Shown in pieces: positions 1 to 5,700 of a stretch of 5,953 nt of DNA (within the stretch, counting starts at the first letter, position 1; each line of letters opens with the position of its first letter). Position numbers and translations under genes: made by a program. Source of the stretch: an uncultured Gemmatimonadota bacterium (GTDB lineage Bacteria; Gemmatimonadota; Gemmatimonadetes; Gemmatimonadales; Gemmatimonadaceae). The notes under the pieces are model-generated. The model was given only the letters and a program-made list of their open reading frames with translations, searched no databases and was not told the origin of the DNA. Location: assembly GCA_903894655.1 (NCBI GenBank), contig CAITQY010000119.1:1-5953 (forward strand), written 5' to 3'.

Positions 1-463
1 CCGCCGACCACTCGCCGGCCGCCGTGCTAGCGTCGGCGGCGGCTCGCGCGGCGCGCAGGCCCAGCCAGGCATCACCATTCACGAGCGGGACGTCGAGCAC
101 CAACCCACCCTGCGCATTGGTGACCGCGCTGGGGTCGTTGAGCGTGGCGGGTGCGAAGGCCGCTGGCGTGACCAGTCGCTGACGCAACGTGGTCCCGAAG
201 GCTCCGATGGGGTCGGTCGTGCGGATCACCCCGGCTTCAACGCGCGCCGAGGGGAGAATGCCCTTGAGCGGCAGGCGGGCGCGGGCCCGGTCACCGGCCG
301 TGGTCGCGGCGGCGATCCGGTTGCCGAAGGCGTGTTGGTCCGCCTCGCGCATCGCGTCGGCGAGCGAGAGCGGGCCCGACTGGGCCCCCGCTGGCGAGGC
401 CGACAGGGCGGCAAACAGCGCGGCCGCCACCAGCCCGATCGGAGAATGTCTTGAGTTTCTCAT
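1..463 (-). CDS. TolC-family outer-membrane efflux protein, N-terminal part (gene continues past the left edge)
   Basis: The frame runs from an ATG at 463-461 to the window edge with no stop, giving 154 residues. Residues 1-27 form a signal peptide: basic start, hydrophobic stretch about 9-22, and cleavage probably at AGA|QS. From residue 32 the text LSLADAMREA is the usual opening helix of TolC-type porins. Residues 84-111 hold a block (DPIGAFGTTLRQR, then F, then LNDP) that I recognise from outer-membrane efflux proteins, and residues 121-137 look like the following strand and the start of the second long helix. In the family these proteins form a trimeric outer-membrane exit duct working with an inner-membrane pump (RND or ABC) and a periplasmic adaptor. 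Those partners would lie beyond the left edge, so the substrate cannot be told. No good Shine-Dalgarno precedes the ATG. The gene is divergent from the His-rich protein gene at 689. Confidence 0.85.
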   Translation of the reverse strand, partial: MRNSRHSPIGLVAAALFAALSASPAGAQSGPLSLADAMREADQHAFGNRIAAATTAGDRARARLPLKGILPSARVEAGVIRTTDPIGAFGTTLRQRLVTPAAFAPATLNDPSAVTNAQGGLVLDVPLVNGDAWLGLRAARAAADASTAAGEWSA

Positions 464-495
464 ATGTAGATATACATAAATGCGTATATCATAAA
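461..495. promoter_or_regulatory. AT-rich operator/promoter island with nested inverted repeats over the tolC-like start
   Basis: This stretch is almost all A and T, while its surroundings are strongly GC-rich. It holds two perfect inverted repeats: TATGTA (463-468) with TACATA (473-478), spacer 4; and GATATAC (469-475) with GTATATC (484-490), spacer 8. CATAAA also occurs twice, at 475-480 and 490-495, 15 bp apart. On the minus strand TATGAT (493-488) is a 5/6 match to the -10 consensus and would place a transcript start roughly 18 nt before the tolC-like ATG; no convincing -35 box is visible. The first repeat touches the start codon, so a bound protein would block initiation. Efflux genes are often controlled by TetR, MarR or PadR repressors binding such palindromes, but no regulator gene is in the window and the family cannot be assigned. 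Confidence 0.6.
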
Positions 496-688
496 GAGCA
501 AGAGGGAGTTGCCTCACACGCGGCCGCCCAGGCCCGGCCCGGATCGGGCCTCTGAGGTCGGACCGGCTCGCGCCCTATCTTTCGCTAGCGTCGTGGGCGG
601 TATGTTCCGCCACTGTCCTGCCCGGGGTGTGTTCACGCCGTCGGGCCGTGCTGACCGTGCTCTGCCTGTACCCCCTCCGAGATCGATC
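496..688. other. Divergent intergenic leader between the tolC-like gene and the His-rich protein gene
   Basis: This is the GC-rich remainder of the divergent intergenic region. It has a short perfect hairpin, GGCCCG (536-541) and CGGGCC (545-550) around GAT, with no T-tract. TATCTT at 576-581 is a weak -10-like hexamer for the rightward gene but lacks a recognisable -35. An 8-bp palindrome GATCGATC (681-688) sits directly before the ATG at 689, and no strong Shine-Dalgarno is present. An upstream in-frame TTG at 509 keeps the frame open, but the extra residues would bury the signal peptide, so I treat this stretch as noncoding. No clear promoter can be named. Confidence 0.5.
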
Positions 689-1276
689 ATGCGACGTTCC
701 CTCGCGACTGCGCTGTCCGCGCTGTGCGCCTTGCCGCTGCTGGTCGCCGCCCCCCTCGCGGCCCAGGAGCATGTCCACACCCCCGGCATGACGCATCCGA
801 CGGCGGCATCGCTGCCGACGCAGGGCGGTCAGGCGGCCTTTGCGGCGCTCGCCGAGATAGCGGCCATGCTGCAGGCCGACCCGAATACCGATTGGTCGAA
901 GGTCAACCTCGAGCGGCTCCGGCTGCATCTCGTGGACATGGATCTGGTCACCCTGCGCAGTCGCGTGGTCGCCACGCCGATAACGGGCGGTGCGCAGTTC
1001 GTGGTGCGTGGCACCGGCGAGACCATCGCGGCGATCAAGCGCATGACCGCCGCCCATGTCACCATGCTCACGAACGGTGGCGGGCCGCGCGTGGTGCGCA
1101 CGGAACTCCCCACGGGTGTGCGGCTGATCGTCACTGCGGCCAACGCGTCCGACGCCGCCGCCGTTGCGAAGCTCCGCGGACTCGGGTTCATCGGCCTGAT
1201 GGTCAGCGGCGATCACCACCCGGCGCACCACATGGCGCTCGCCCGCGGCGAGGCGATGGCCGACCACGGACACTGA
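689..1276 (+). CDS. Secreted His-rich protein of unknown function with an internal duplication
   Basis: The protein has 195 residues. I chose the ATG at 689 because it begins a clean signal peptide (MRRS, hydrophobic about 5-23, cleavage near LAA|QE). Histidines cluster at both ends of the mature protein: H28, H30 and H36 at the front; H176, H177, H180, H181, H193 and H195 at the back, with nearby methionines. A helical region about 48-90 contains ADPNTDWSKVNLERLR. Two similar units follow, 92-127 and 134-171, each opening R-V-V-x-T with aligned G (101/143) and V (106/148), which suggests a duplicated strand-strand-helix fold. It resembles unannotated conserved hypothetical proteins I have seen, but I cannot name a family. 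Periplasmic metal binding is possible from the His clusters and the divergent efflux gene; this is inference. A strong hairpin follows the stop. Confidence 0.85.
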   Translation: MRRSLATALSALCALPLLVAAPLAAQEHVHTPGMTHPTAASLPTQGGQAAFAALAEIAAMLQADPNTDWSKVNLERLRLHLVDMDLVTLRSRVVATPITGGAQFVVRGTGETIAAIKRMTAAHVTMLTNGGGPRVVRTELPTGVRLIVTAANASDAAAVAKLRGLGFIGLMVSGDHHPAHHMALARGEAMADHGH

Positions 1277-1284
1277 CGCCACGG

Positions 1285-1325
1285 GGCCGCTCGCGCGTCG
1301 AGGTCGGACGCGGTAACGAGCGGCC
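1285..1325 (+). terminator. Strong bulged stem-loop after the His-rich protein gene; possible terminator or mRNA 3' end structure
   Basis: The outer stem is nine perfect pairs, GGCCGCTCG (1285-1293) with CGAGCGGCC (1317-1325). An inner stem of six pairs follows, CGCGTC (1294-1299) with GACGCG (1307-1312). The loop is seven bases (1300-1306) and there is one four-base bulge, GTAA (1313-1316). It starts 8 nt after the stop codon at 1276, the normal place for an intrinsic terminator. The T-rich stretch that follows (about 1337-1349) is interrupted and not adjacent, so it may instead be an RNA-stabilising hairpin or a terminator that acts without a U-tract. It lies in the 116-nt gap before the next codirectional gene, which otherwise shows no obvious promoter. 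Confidence 0.5.
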
Positions 1326-1392
1326 GTTCCGCAGCGTACTTTCCTTTGTCGACGCGCGTTCGGCCCGTCGGGTTTCCCCGTCTTACTCCGCC

Positions 1393-4300
1393 ATGCCTCA
1401 CCTGTTCACACGCTCCACGGCCCGCGCCGCGACCACCCTCGCGGCTGGCGTCGCGCTGGTACTCCCCGCCATGGTGTCTGCTCAGGCGCCATCCGCGTCC
1501 CCGTCGCTCGCCGACTCGCTGCTCGTGCGACCGCTTGCGTTCCGCGCCATCGGTCCGGCCTCGATGAGTGGTCGCATTGCCGACATCTCGGTCGTGGAAG
1601 GACCGCGCACGCTGCGGGGCGGGCGCCTCGGCACCGCGATGTACGTCGCGGTGGCCACGGGCGGCGTGTGGAAGACGACCAACGGCGGTCTCGCCTGGAC
1701 GCCGGTGTCCGATTCCATCGGCGTCGGCTCCATCGGTGCGGTGGCCGCCGCCCCGTCCAACGGTGATGTGGTGTGGGTCGGCAGCGGCGAAGCGAATAAC
1801 ATGCGCAGCTCATCGTGGGGCGTGGGCGTGTTCAAGTCCACCGACGGCGGCAAGACGTGGTCCACGCCGATGCTGCCCAAGTCGCAACACATCGGCCGCA
1901 TCGTGATCGATCCGCGCGATCCCGACGTCGTGTACGTGGCCGCCATGGGACCGCTCTGGGCGCCGGGTGGCGAACGCGGGCTCTTCAAAACAGTCGATGG
2001 TGGCAAGACGTGGACGAACACCAAGTCCATTTCCGCGCAGACCGGCTTCACCGAACTCGTGATGGATCCCGCCAACCCCGACGTGCTGTACGCGGCCTCG
2101 CTGCAGCGTGAGCGTCGCGAGTACGGCTTCCTGCCGGGCGGCACCGAGAGTGCCATCTGGAAGACGACCGATGGCGCGAAGACGTGGACCAAGCTCGCCG
2201 GTGGCTTGCCCACTGGTGAGATCGGTCGCATCGGTCTCACGGTGTGCCGCTCGCGCCCGAGCACGGTGTATGCCTCGGTGCACGCCAAGGCCGCCGCCAA
2301 TGGGTTCTATCGCAGCGACGACGCCGGCAGCACCTGGAAGCTGGTGAACAGCAGCAACGGTACGGCGTGGTACTACAGCCAGGTGCGCTGCGATCCCACC
2401 GACGCCGAGCATGTGTATCGCCTGAATGCGAACTCGCAGGAGTCGTACGACGGCGGCAAAACGTGGATCGGCTTCGCCGGCGGTGGTGGCGTGCACGGTG
2501 ATGCGCATGCGCTCTGGATCAATCCCGAAGATCGCGAACACATCGTGCTTGGCAATGATGGTGGCGTCGACATCTCGTACGATCGCGGCCGCAGCTGGTA
2601 CAACGTGGAGAACATCGTCGGCGCGCAGTTCTACGCCATCGCGGTGGACAATGCCACGCCGTTCTACAACGTGTACGGCGGACTGCAGGACAATCAGACG
2701 TGGGGCGGCCCGAGTCGCACCCGCAACGCCTTCGGTCCGTCGAACGCCGACTGGTATCGCATGGCGGGCGGCGACGGCTTCTACAACGTGCCGGATCCGC
2801 TCGACCATAACATCGCCTACGCCGAGTCGCAGAACGGCGGCGTGGTGCGCTATGACGCGCGCAGCGGACAGACCAAGAGCATCAAGCCGTATCCGAAGAA
2901 TGGCGAGCGGCATCGCTGGAACTGGAGCGCGCCGATCGTGCCGTCGCAGCACACGGGTCGCACGCTGTACATGGCTGCGAATTATCTGTTCAAGAGTGCC
3001 GACCGTGGAGACTCGTGGACTACGATCAGCCCCGACCTGACGCGTAACGTTGATCGCGACAGCCTCCCCATGCGCGGGGCGATCCCGTCGCGCGATGTGT
3101 TGGGACTGCACGAAGGCACGGCGGAGTTCAGCAACATCTCTACGGTCTCCGAGTCGCCGCGCCGTGCCGGAGTGCTGGCCGTTGGCACCGACGACGGACT
3201 GATTCAAGTCACGCAGAACGACGGCAAGTCGTGGACGAAGACCGCCAGCTTCCCCGGCGTCCCCGACACCACGTTCGTGAGCCGCGTGCAGTTTTCGGCG
3301 CACAGCGAAGGCACGCTGTATGCCACCTTCGATGGTCATCGCAGCAACGACTTCACGCCGTACGTCATGCGCAGCACCGACTACGGTCGCACGTGGACGT
3401 CGATTACCGGTGACCTCCCTAACGGTGGCGCGGTACAGGTGATCCGCGAGCATTTCCGTCAGCCCAACCTGCTGTTCGTCGGTACCGAGTTCGGCGCGTT
3501 CTTCACGGTGGACAACGGCGTGCACTGGACGCAGCTCAGGACCGGCATTCCCGGTGTGCCGGTGTGGGACATGCAGATCCAGTCGGGCTGGAACGACCTC
3601 GTGCTCGGCACGCATGGACGTGGCGTGTACATCCTCGACGACCTTGGGCCGCTGGAGAAGTTGGCCGAGGCCAAGCGGGCCGAGGTGGCGTACCTGTTCC
3701 CGGCGCGCAACGAGATCGCGATGACGCTCAACAGCAGCCGTAACTCGGGTATGGGATCGACCGGTTTCACCGGGCAGAATCCCGAGAATGGCGTGCGCCT
3801 CGCGTACCTGATCAACACGATCGCGGCCGACGACAAGGCCAAGCTCGAGATCATCGACGGTGGCGGACGGATCGTGCGCGAACTGCCGGTGCCGCGTCGC
3901 ACCGGCATGTTCCGCCCGGTGTGGGATATGCGCGTGGGCGCGCCGCTCACGGCTGCGGTGGATACCAACGTGGCGGCCGGCCGTGCACCCGCTGCCGGCG
4001 GCGGTGGTGGCTTCGGCGGCGGTGGCTTCGGTGGCGGCTTCGGTCGCGGTGCGACGCCAAGCTACACCGCCGCGCCGGGCAGCTACACAGTGCGTCTCAC
4101 CATCACGCCGAAGACTGGCGCGAGCACGGTGCTCACCCAGCGCTTCGCCTTGCTGCGCGATACCGAGCAGGCGATGTCCGAGGGCGAACTCAAGGCGCTC
4201 GACGCGTTCCGGTTCAAGGTCGTGCAGTTTCAAAAGGCCATTACCGCGCAGCAGACCCGCGGCGACAGCGTGGTGGCGCGCTTTGCCGAGGTGAAGAAGG

Positions 4301-4698
4301 CCGCCGATGCCAACGCGGCCAAGCTGACGCCCGAGCTCAAGCAGAATCTGGCCGCGATCGAGAAGGAACTCACGAGCTACGTGAAGGAAGTCGGTCAGGC
4401 AGCGGCATCACGTCCGCGCGGAGCGGGTGGTCCGCCGGCTGGCGGCGACGATGACGTGGGGGCATCGGGGCAGTCCGACGGATCGTTCACCGGGCGCGCG
4501 GGCATGCTGAACAGCGCGCTGAACAGCAGCTTCCCGGTGTCGGCCGCGCAGCAGTCGCAGTTGCAGAGCCTCACGCGCGAACTCGCGCAGTTCGGCGCGC
4601 GCGTGGCGTCGGTGAAGACGGACCGGTTGCCGACGCTGCTGAAATCGCTGCAGGTGGCGGGCATCACCGTGCCCGACGCACCGGCGCGCGGTCAGTAA
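1393..4698 (+). CDS. Exported sortilin/Vps10-like BNR (Asp-box) beta-propeller protein, often annotated as glycosyl hydrolase
   Basis: The protein has 1101 residues. The ATG at 1393 is chosen because it begins a signal peptide (hydrophobic about 13-28, cleavage near VSA|QA); the frame is open further upstream only as an overlap with the previous gene. Eleven Asp boxes of type S/T-x-D-x-G-x-x-W end at W102, 156, 207, 265, 315, 358, 402, 542, 614, 668 and 712. Family landmarks are GGLQDNQTW (429-437), GGDGF (459-463), ISPDLT (545-550) and GTHGRGVYIL (739-748), which closes the propeller part. An Ig/FlgD-like region with a Gly-Phe insert (869-886) follows, then a helical probably coiled-coil region (about 923-1000), a Gly/Asp-rich linker and a final helical tail. 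Relatives of this size are common in Gemmatimonadota, Acidobacteriota and Bacteroidota. A catalytic activity is not established, so 'glycosyl hydrolase' rests on the fold only. No clear Shine-Dalgarno is visible. Confidence 0.92.
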   Translation: MPHLFTRSTARAATTLAAGVALVLPAMVSAQAPSASPSLADSLLVRPLAFRAIGPASMSGRIADISVVEGPRTLRGGRLGTAMYVAVATGGVWKTTNGGLAWTPVSDSIGVGSIGAVAAAPSNGDVVWVGSGEANNMRSSSWGVGVFKSTDGGKTWSTPMLPKSQHIGRIVIDPRDPDVVYVAAMGPLWAPGGERGLFKTVDGGKTWTNTKSISAQTGFTELVMDPANPDVLYAASLQRERREYGFLPGGTESAIWKTTDGAKTWTKLAGGLPTGEIGRIGLTVCRSRPSTVYASVHAKAAANGFYRSDDAGSTWKLVNSSNGTAWYYSQVRCDPTDAEHVYRLNANSQESYDGGKTWIGFAGGGGVHGDAHALWINPEDREHIVLGNDGGVDISYDRGRSWYNVENIVGAQFYAIAVDNATPFYNVYGGLQDNQTWGGPSRTRNAFGPSNADWYRMAGGDGFYNVPDPLDHNIAYAESQNGGVVRYDARSGQTKSIKPYPKNGERHRWNWSAPIVPSQHTGRTLYMAANYLFKSADRGDSWTTISPDLTRNVDRDSLPMRGAIPSRDVLGLHEGTAEFSNISTVSESPRRAGVLAVGTDDGLIQVTQNDGKSWTKTASFPGVPDTTFVSRVQFSAHSEGTLYATFDGHRSNDFTPYVMRSTDYGRTWTSITGDLPNGGAVQVIREHFRQPNLLFVGTEFGAFFTVDNGVHWTQLRTGIPGVPVWDMQIQSGWNDLVLGTHGRGVYILDDLGPLEKLAEAKRAEVAYLFPARNEIAMTLNSSRNSGMGSTGFTGQNPENGVRLAYLINTIAADDKAKLEIIDGGGRIVRELPVPRRTGMFRPVWDMRVGAPLTAAVDTNVAAGRAPAAGGGGGFGGGGFGGGFGRGATPSYTAAPGSYTVRLTITPKTGASTVLTQRFALLRDTEQAMSEGELKALDAFRFKVVQFQKAITAQQTRGDSVVARFAEVKKAADANAAKLTPELKQNLAAIEKELTSYVKEVGQAAASRPRGAGGPPAGGDDDVGASGQSDGSFTGRAGMLNSALNSSFPVSAAQQSQLQSLTRELAQFGARVASVKTDRLPTLLKSLQVAGITVPDAPARGQ
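3997..4050 (+). repeat. In-frame Gly-Phe repeat within the propeller protein gene
   Basis: The core GGCTTCGG occurs three times, at 4009-4016, 4024-4031 and 4036-4043, with steps of 15 and 12 bases. It encodes residues 869-886, nearly all Gly with three Phe and one Arg. It lies between two segments of the Ig/FlgD-like region, so it is probably a flexible surface loop. Its length may vary between strains because whole codons can be gained or lost by slippage. Confidence 0.75.
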
Positions 4699-4729
4699 TT
4701 CGCGGGTGTTGTCTTACCGAAAGATGGGC

Positions 4730-4760
4730 AAAGGCGGGGCCGCTTTCGGCTCCGCCTTTT
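4730..4760. terminator. Intrinsic terminator between convergent genes, probably bidirectional
   Basis: Thirteen pairs form between 4730-4742 and 4747-4759 around the loop CTTT (4743-4746), with a single G-U pair (4738/4751). On the plus strand the descending arm ends in TTTT (4757-4760), giving a short U-tract after a GC-rich stem. It lies 31 nt after the propeller gene's stop and 15 nt beyond the minus-strand DUF1028 stop. Read on the minus strand, the same stem starts with AAAA and ends with TTT, so it can serve both genes. Confidence 0.85.
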
Positions 4761-4775
4761 GCTCGTCCCGATGCA

Positions 4776-5555
4776 TCAGCGCGGTCGCCGCATCGTGGCC
4801 GCCTTGTCTACCAGACGGCGCAATTCTTTGATAGGCTCCGGACTGTCGTCCACCTGCAGACGCAGCACGACGTCGTTGTGCAGCCACACGCCGCCGTCCT
4901 TCTTTACGATCAGCATCGCAGCCGATTGCATGCCGCGCTTGTCACCGCCGGCCATCTGTCCCGCTTCGAGCGCGGCCATCAGCCGCAACGAGAGATGCCC
5001 GGTGGTGCTCTCGAACGCGCTCACCATGGCGCTCACCACCTCGGCGCTGGCCAGGATGTTGCCCTGCGCCGTGCAGAACTTTCCCTGCTTGTCACCGGCC
5101 CAGTCGGTGGCCTTGGGTCCCGTGTACGCGGCCACGTTGCCCTGCGCATCGATGACGGCGAACTGACGCCCTTCCTTGGTCCAGTCTACCGGACGCGGAT
5201 CGGGGTCGCCCTGCCACACGCGCTTCACGACATCGGCCGGCTTCACGCCTTGCCGCAGCAGGGCGATCGCCTGTGGACCGTAGCTCACGTCCACGATGGC
5301 CTGCGTGGCTGCCGCGCCGACGCCGGCCTCGGCCCAGAGCACGCCGTTGCCGACGGAGAACACGCGCGAGTGCACCGCGCCACCGACTTCACCGGTGGCC
5401 GGATCGTAGCCGAGGATGGAGAAGGTCGCCACGGGAGGCCAGGGGAGCGGCGGCGTGGTGGTGAATCCCGACGATTGGGCGTGGGCTGCGCTCGCTGCGG
5501 CGAGCAGACCGAGCGCGAGCGCGAGGGAACGGACGGCGGACGGGAGAGTGCGCAT
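4776..5555 (-). CDS. Exported DUF1028 family protein
   Basis: The protein has 259 residues. The start at 5555 is chosen because MRTLPSAVRSLALAL begins a signal peptide with cleavage at AHA|QS (after residue 26). The open frame continues upstream to about 5861, but that part crosses the divergent promoter region and the neighbouring gene. From T44 the protein follows the DUF1028 pattern (PF06267): TFSILGYDPATGEVGGAV, then WAEAGVGAAATQA (74-86), SYGPQAIALL (91-100), VAAYTG (141-146), TAQGNIL (162-168), GGDKRGMQSAA (203-213) and LQVDDSPEPI (233-242). From memory, solved members of the family have an Ntn-hydrolase-like fold, but no reaction is established. It is single-domain and lacks the C-terminal extension seen in some relatives. 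Convergent with the propeller gene, divergent from the gene at 5701. No clear Shine-Dalgarno. Confidence 0.92.
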   Translation of the reverse strand: MRTLPSAVRSLALALGLLAAASAAHAQSSGFTTTPPLPWPPVATFSILGYDPATGEVGGAVHSRVFSVGNGVLWAEAGVGAAATQAIVDVSYGPQAIALLRQGVKPADVVKRVWQGDPDPRPVDWTKEGRQFAVIDAQGNVAAYTGPKATDWAGDKQGKFCTAQGNILASAEVVSAMVSAFESTTGHLSLRLMAALEAGQMAGGDKRGMQSAAMLIVKKDGGVWLHNDVVLRLQVDDSPEPIKELRRLVDKAATMRRPR

Positions 5556-5687
5556 GGCAGCGAATTGGCGAAGGTGACTGAGCGGTCGGCCCCAACAGAC
5601 CGCCGTAAATGTGCACCAAAGTCGCCCCGCATGAGCGCTCGCGCCACGCGCCGCGTAGTCTCCATGCAGCAGGTGGTCCACATTCTC
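5556..5687. other. Divergent intergenic region between the DUF1028 gene and the M14-like peptidase gene
   Basis: This region must hold promoters for both flanking genes, but no hexamer pair is convincing. Visible structure is limited to an inverted repeat GCGGTC (5582-5587) with GACCGC (5598-5603), spacer 10, and an 8-bp palindrome GAGCGCTC (5633-5640). A small AT-richer patch at about 5606-5620 lies between them and is the likeliest promoter core. Confidence 0.4.
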
Positions 5688-5693
5688 GAGGAG
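5688..5693 (+). promoter_or_regulatory. Strong ribosome binding site for the gene at 5701
   Basis: GAGGAG at 5688-5693, within a longer purine run, lies seven bases before the ATG at 5701. This is the only clear Shine-Dalgarno in the window. Its spacing favours the ATG at 5701 over the in-frame ATG at 5713. Confidence 0.8.
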
Positions 5694-5700
5694 AAGGCAC

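Noticed and set aside
189..479. 96-residue open frame on the plus strand
   Set aside because: It is antisense to the TolC-like coding sequence, which has a recognisable signal peptide and family motifs.
536..550. Short hairpin GGCCCG-GAT-CGGGCC as a terminator
   Set aside because: It has only six pairs, no T-tract, and lies between divergent genes where no transcript needs to end.
509..688. TTG start at 509 for the His-rich protein
   Set aside because: It would place about 60 low-complexity residues before a clear signal peptide, and its AGGGAG lies too close to the TTG to act as a Shine-Dalgarno.
1283..1291. GGGGCCGCT shared between the hairpin at 1285 and the terminator at 4730
   Set aside because: Nine bases of GC-rich identity is too short to claim a repeat family.
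724..1392. Upstream extension of the propeller gene frame back to 724
   Set aside because: It overlaps the His-rich protein gene in another frame, its residues are Arg/Ala/Pro-rich shadow composition, and the ATG at 1393 starts a proper signal peptide.
1810..4233. 807-residue open frame on the minus strand
   Set aside because: It is antisense to the well-supported propeller gene; long open antisense frames are expected in GC-rich genes, and its His/Arg/Val-rich text shows no domain.
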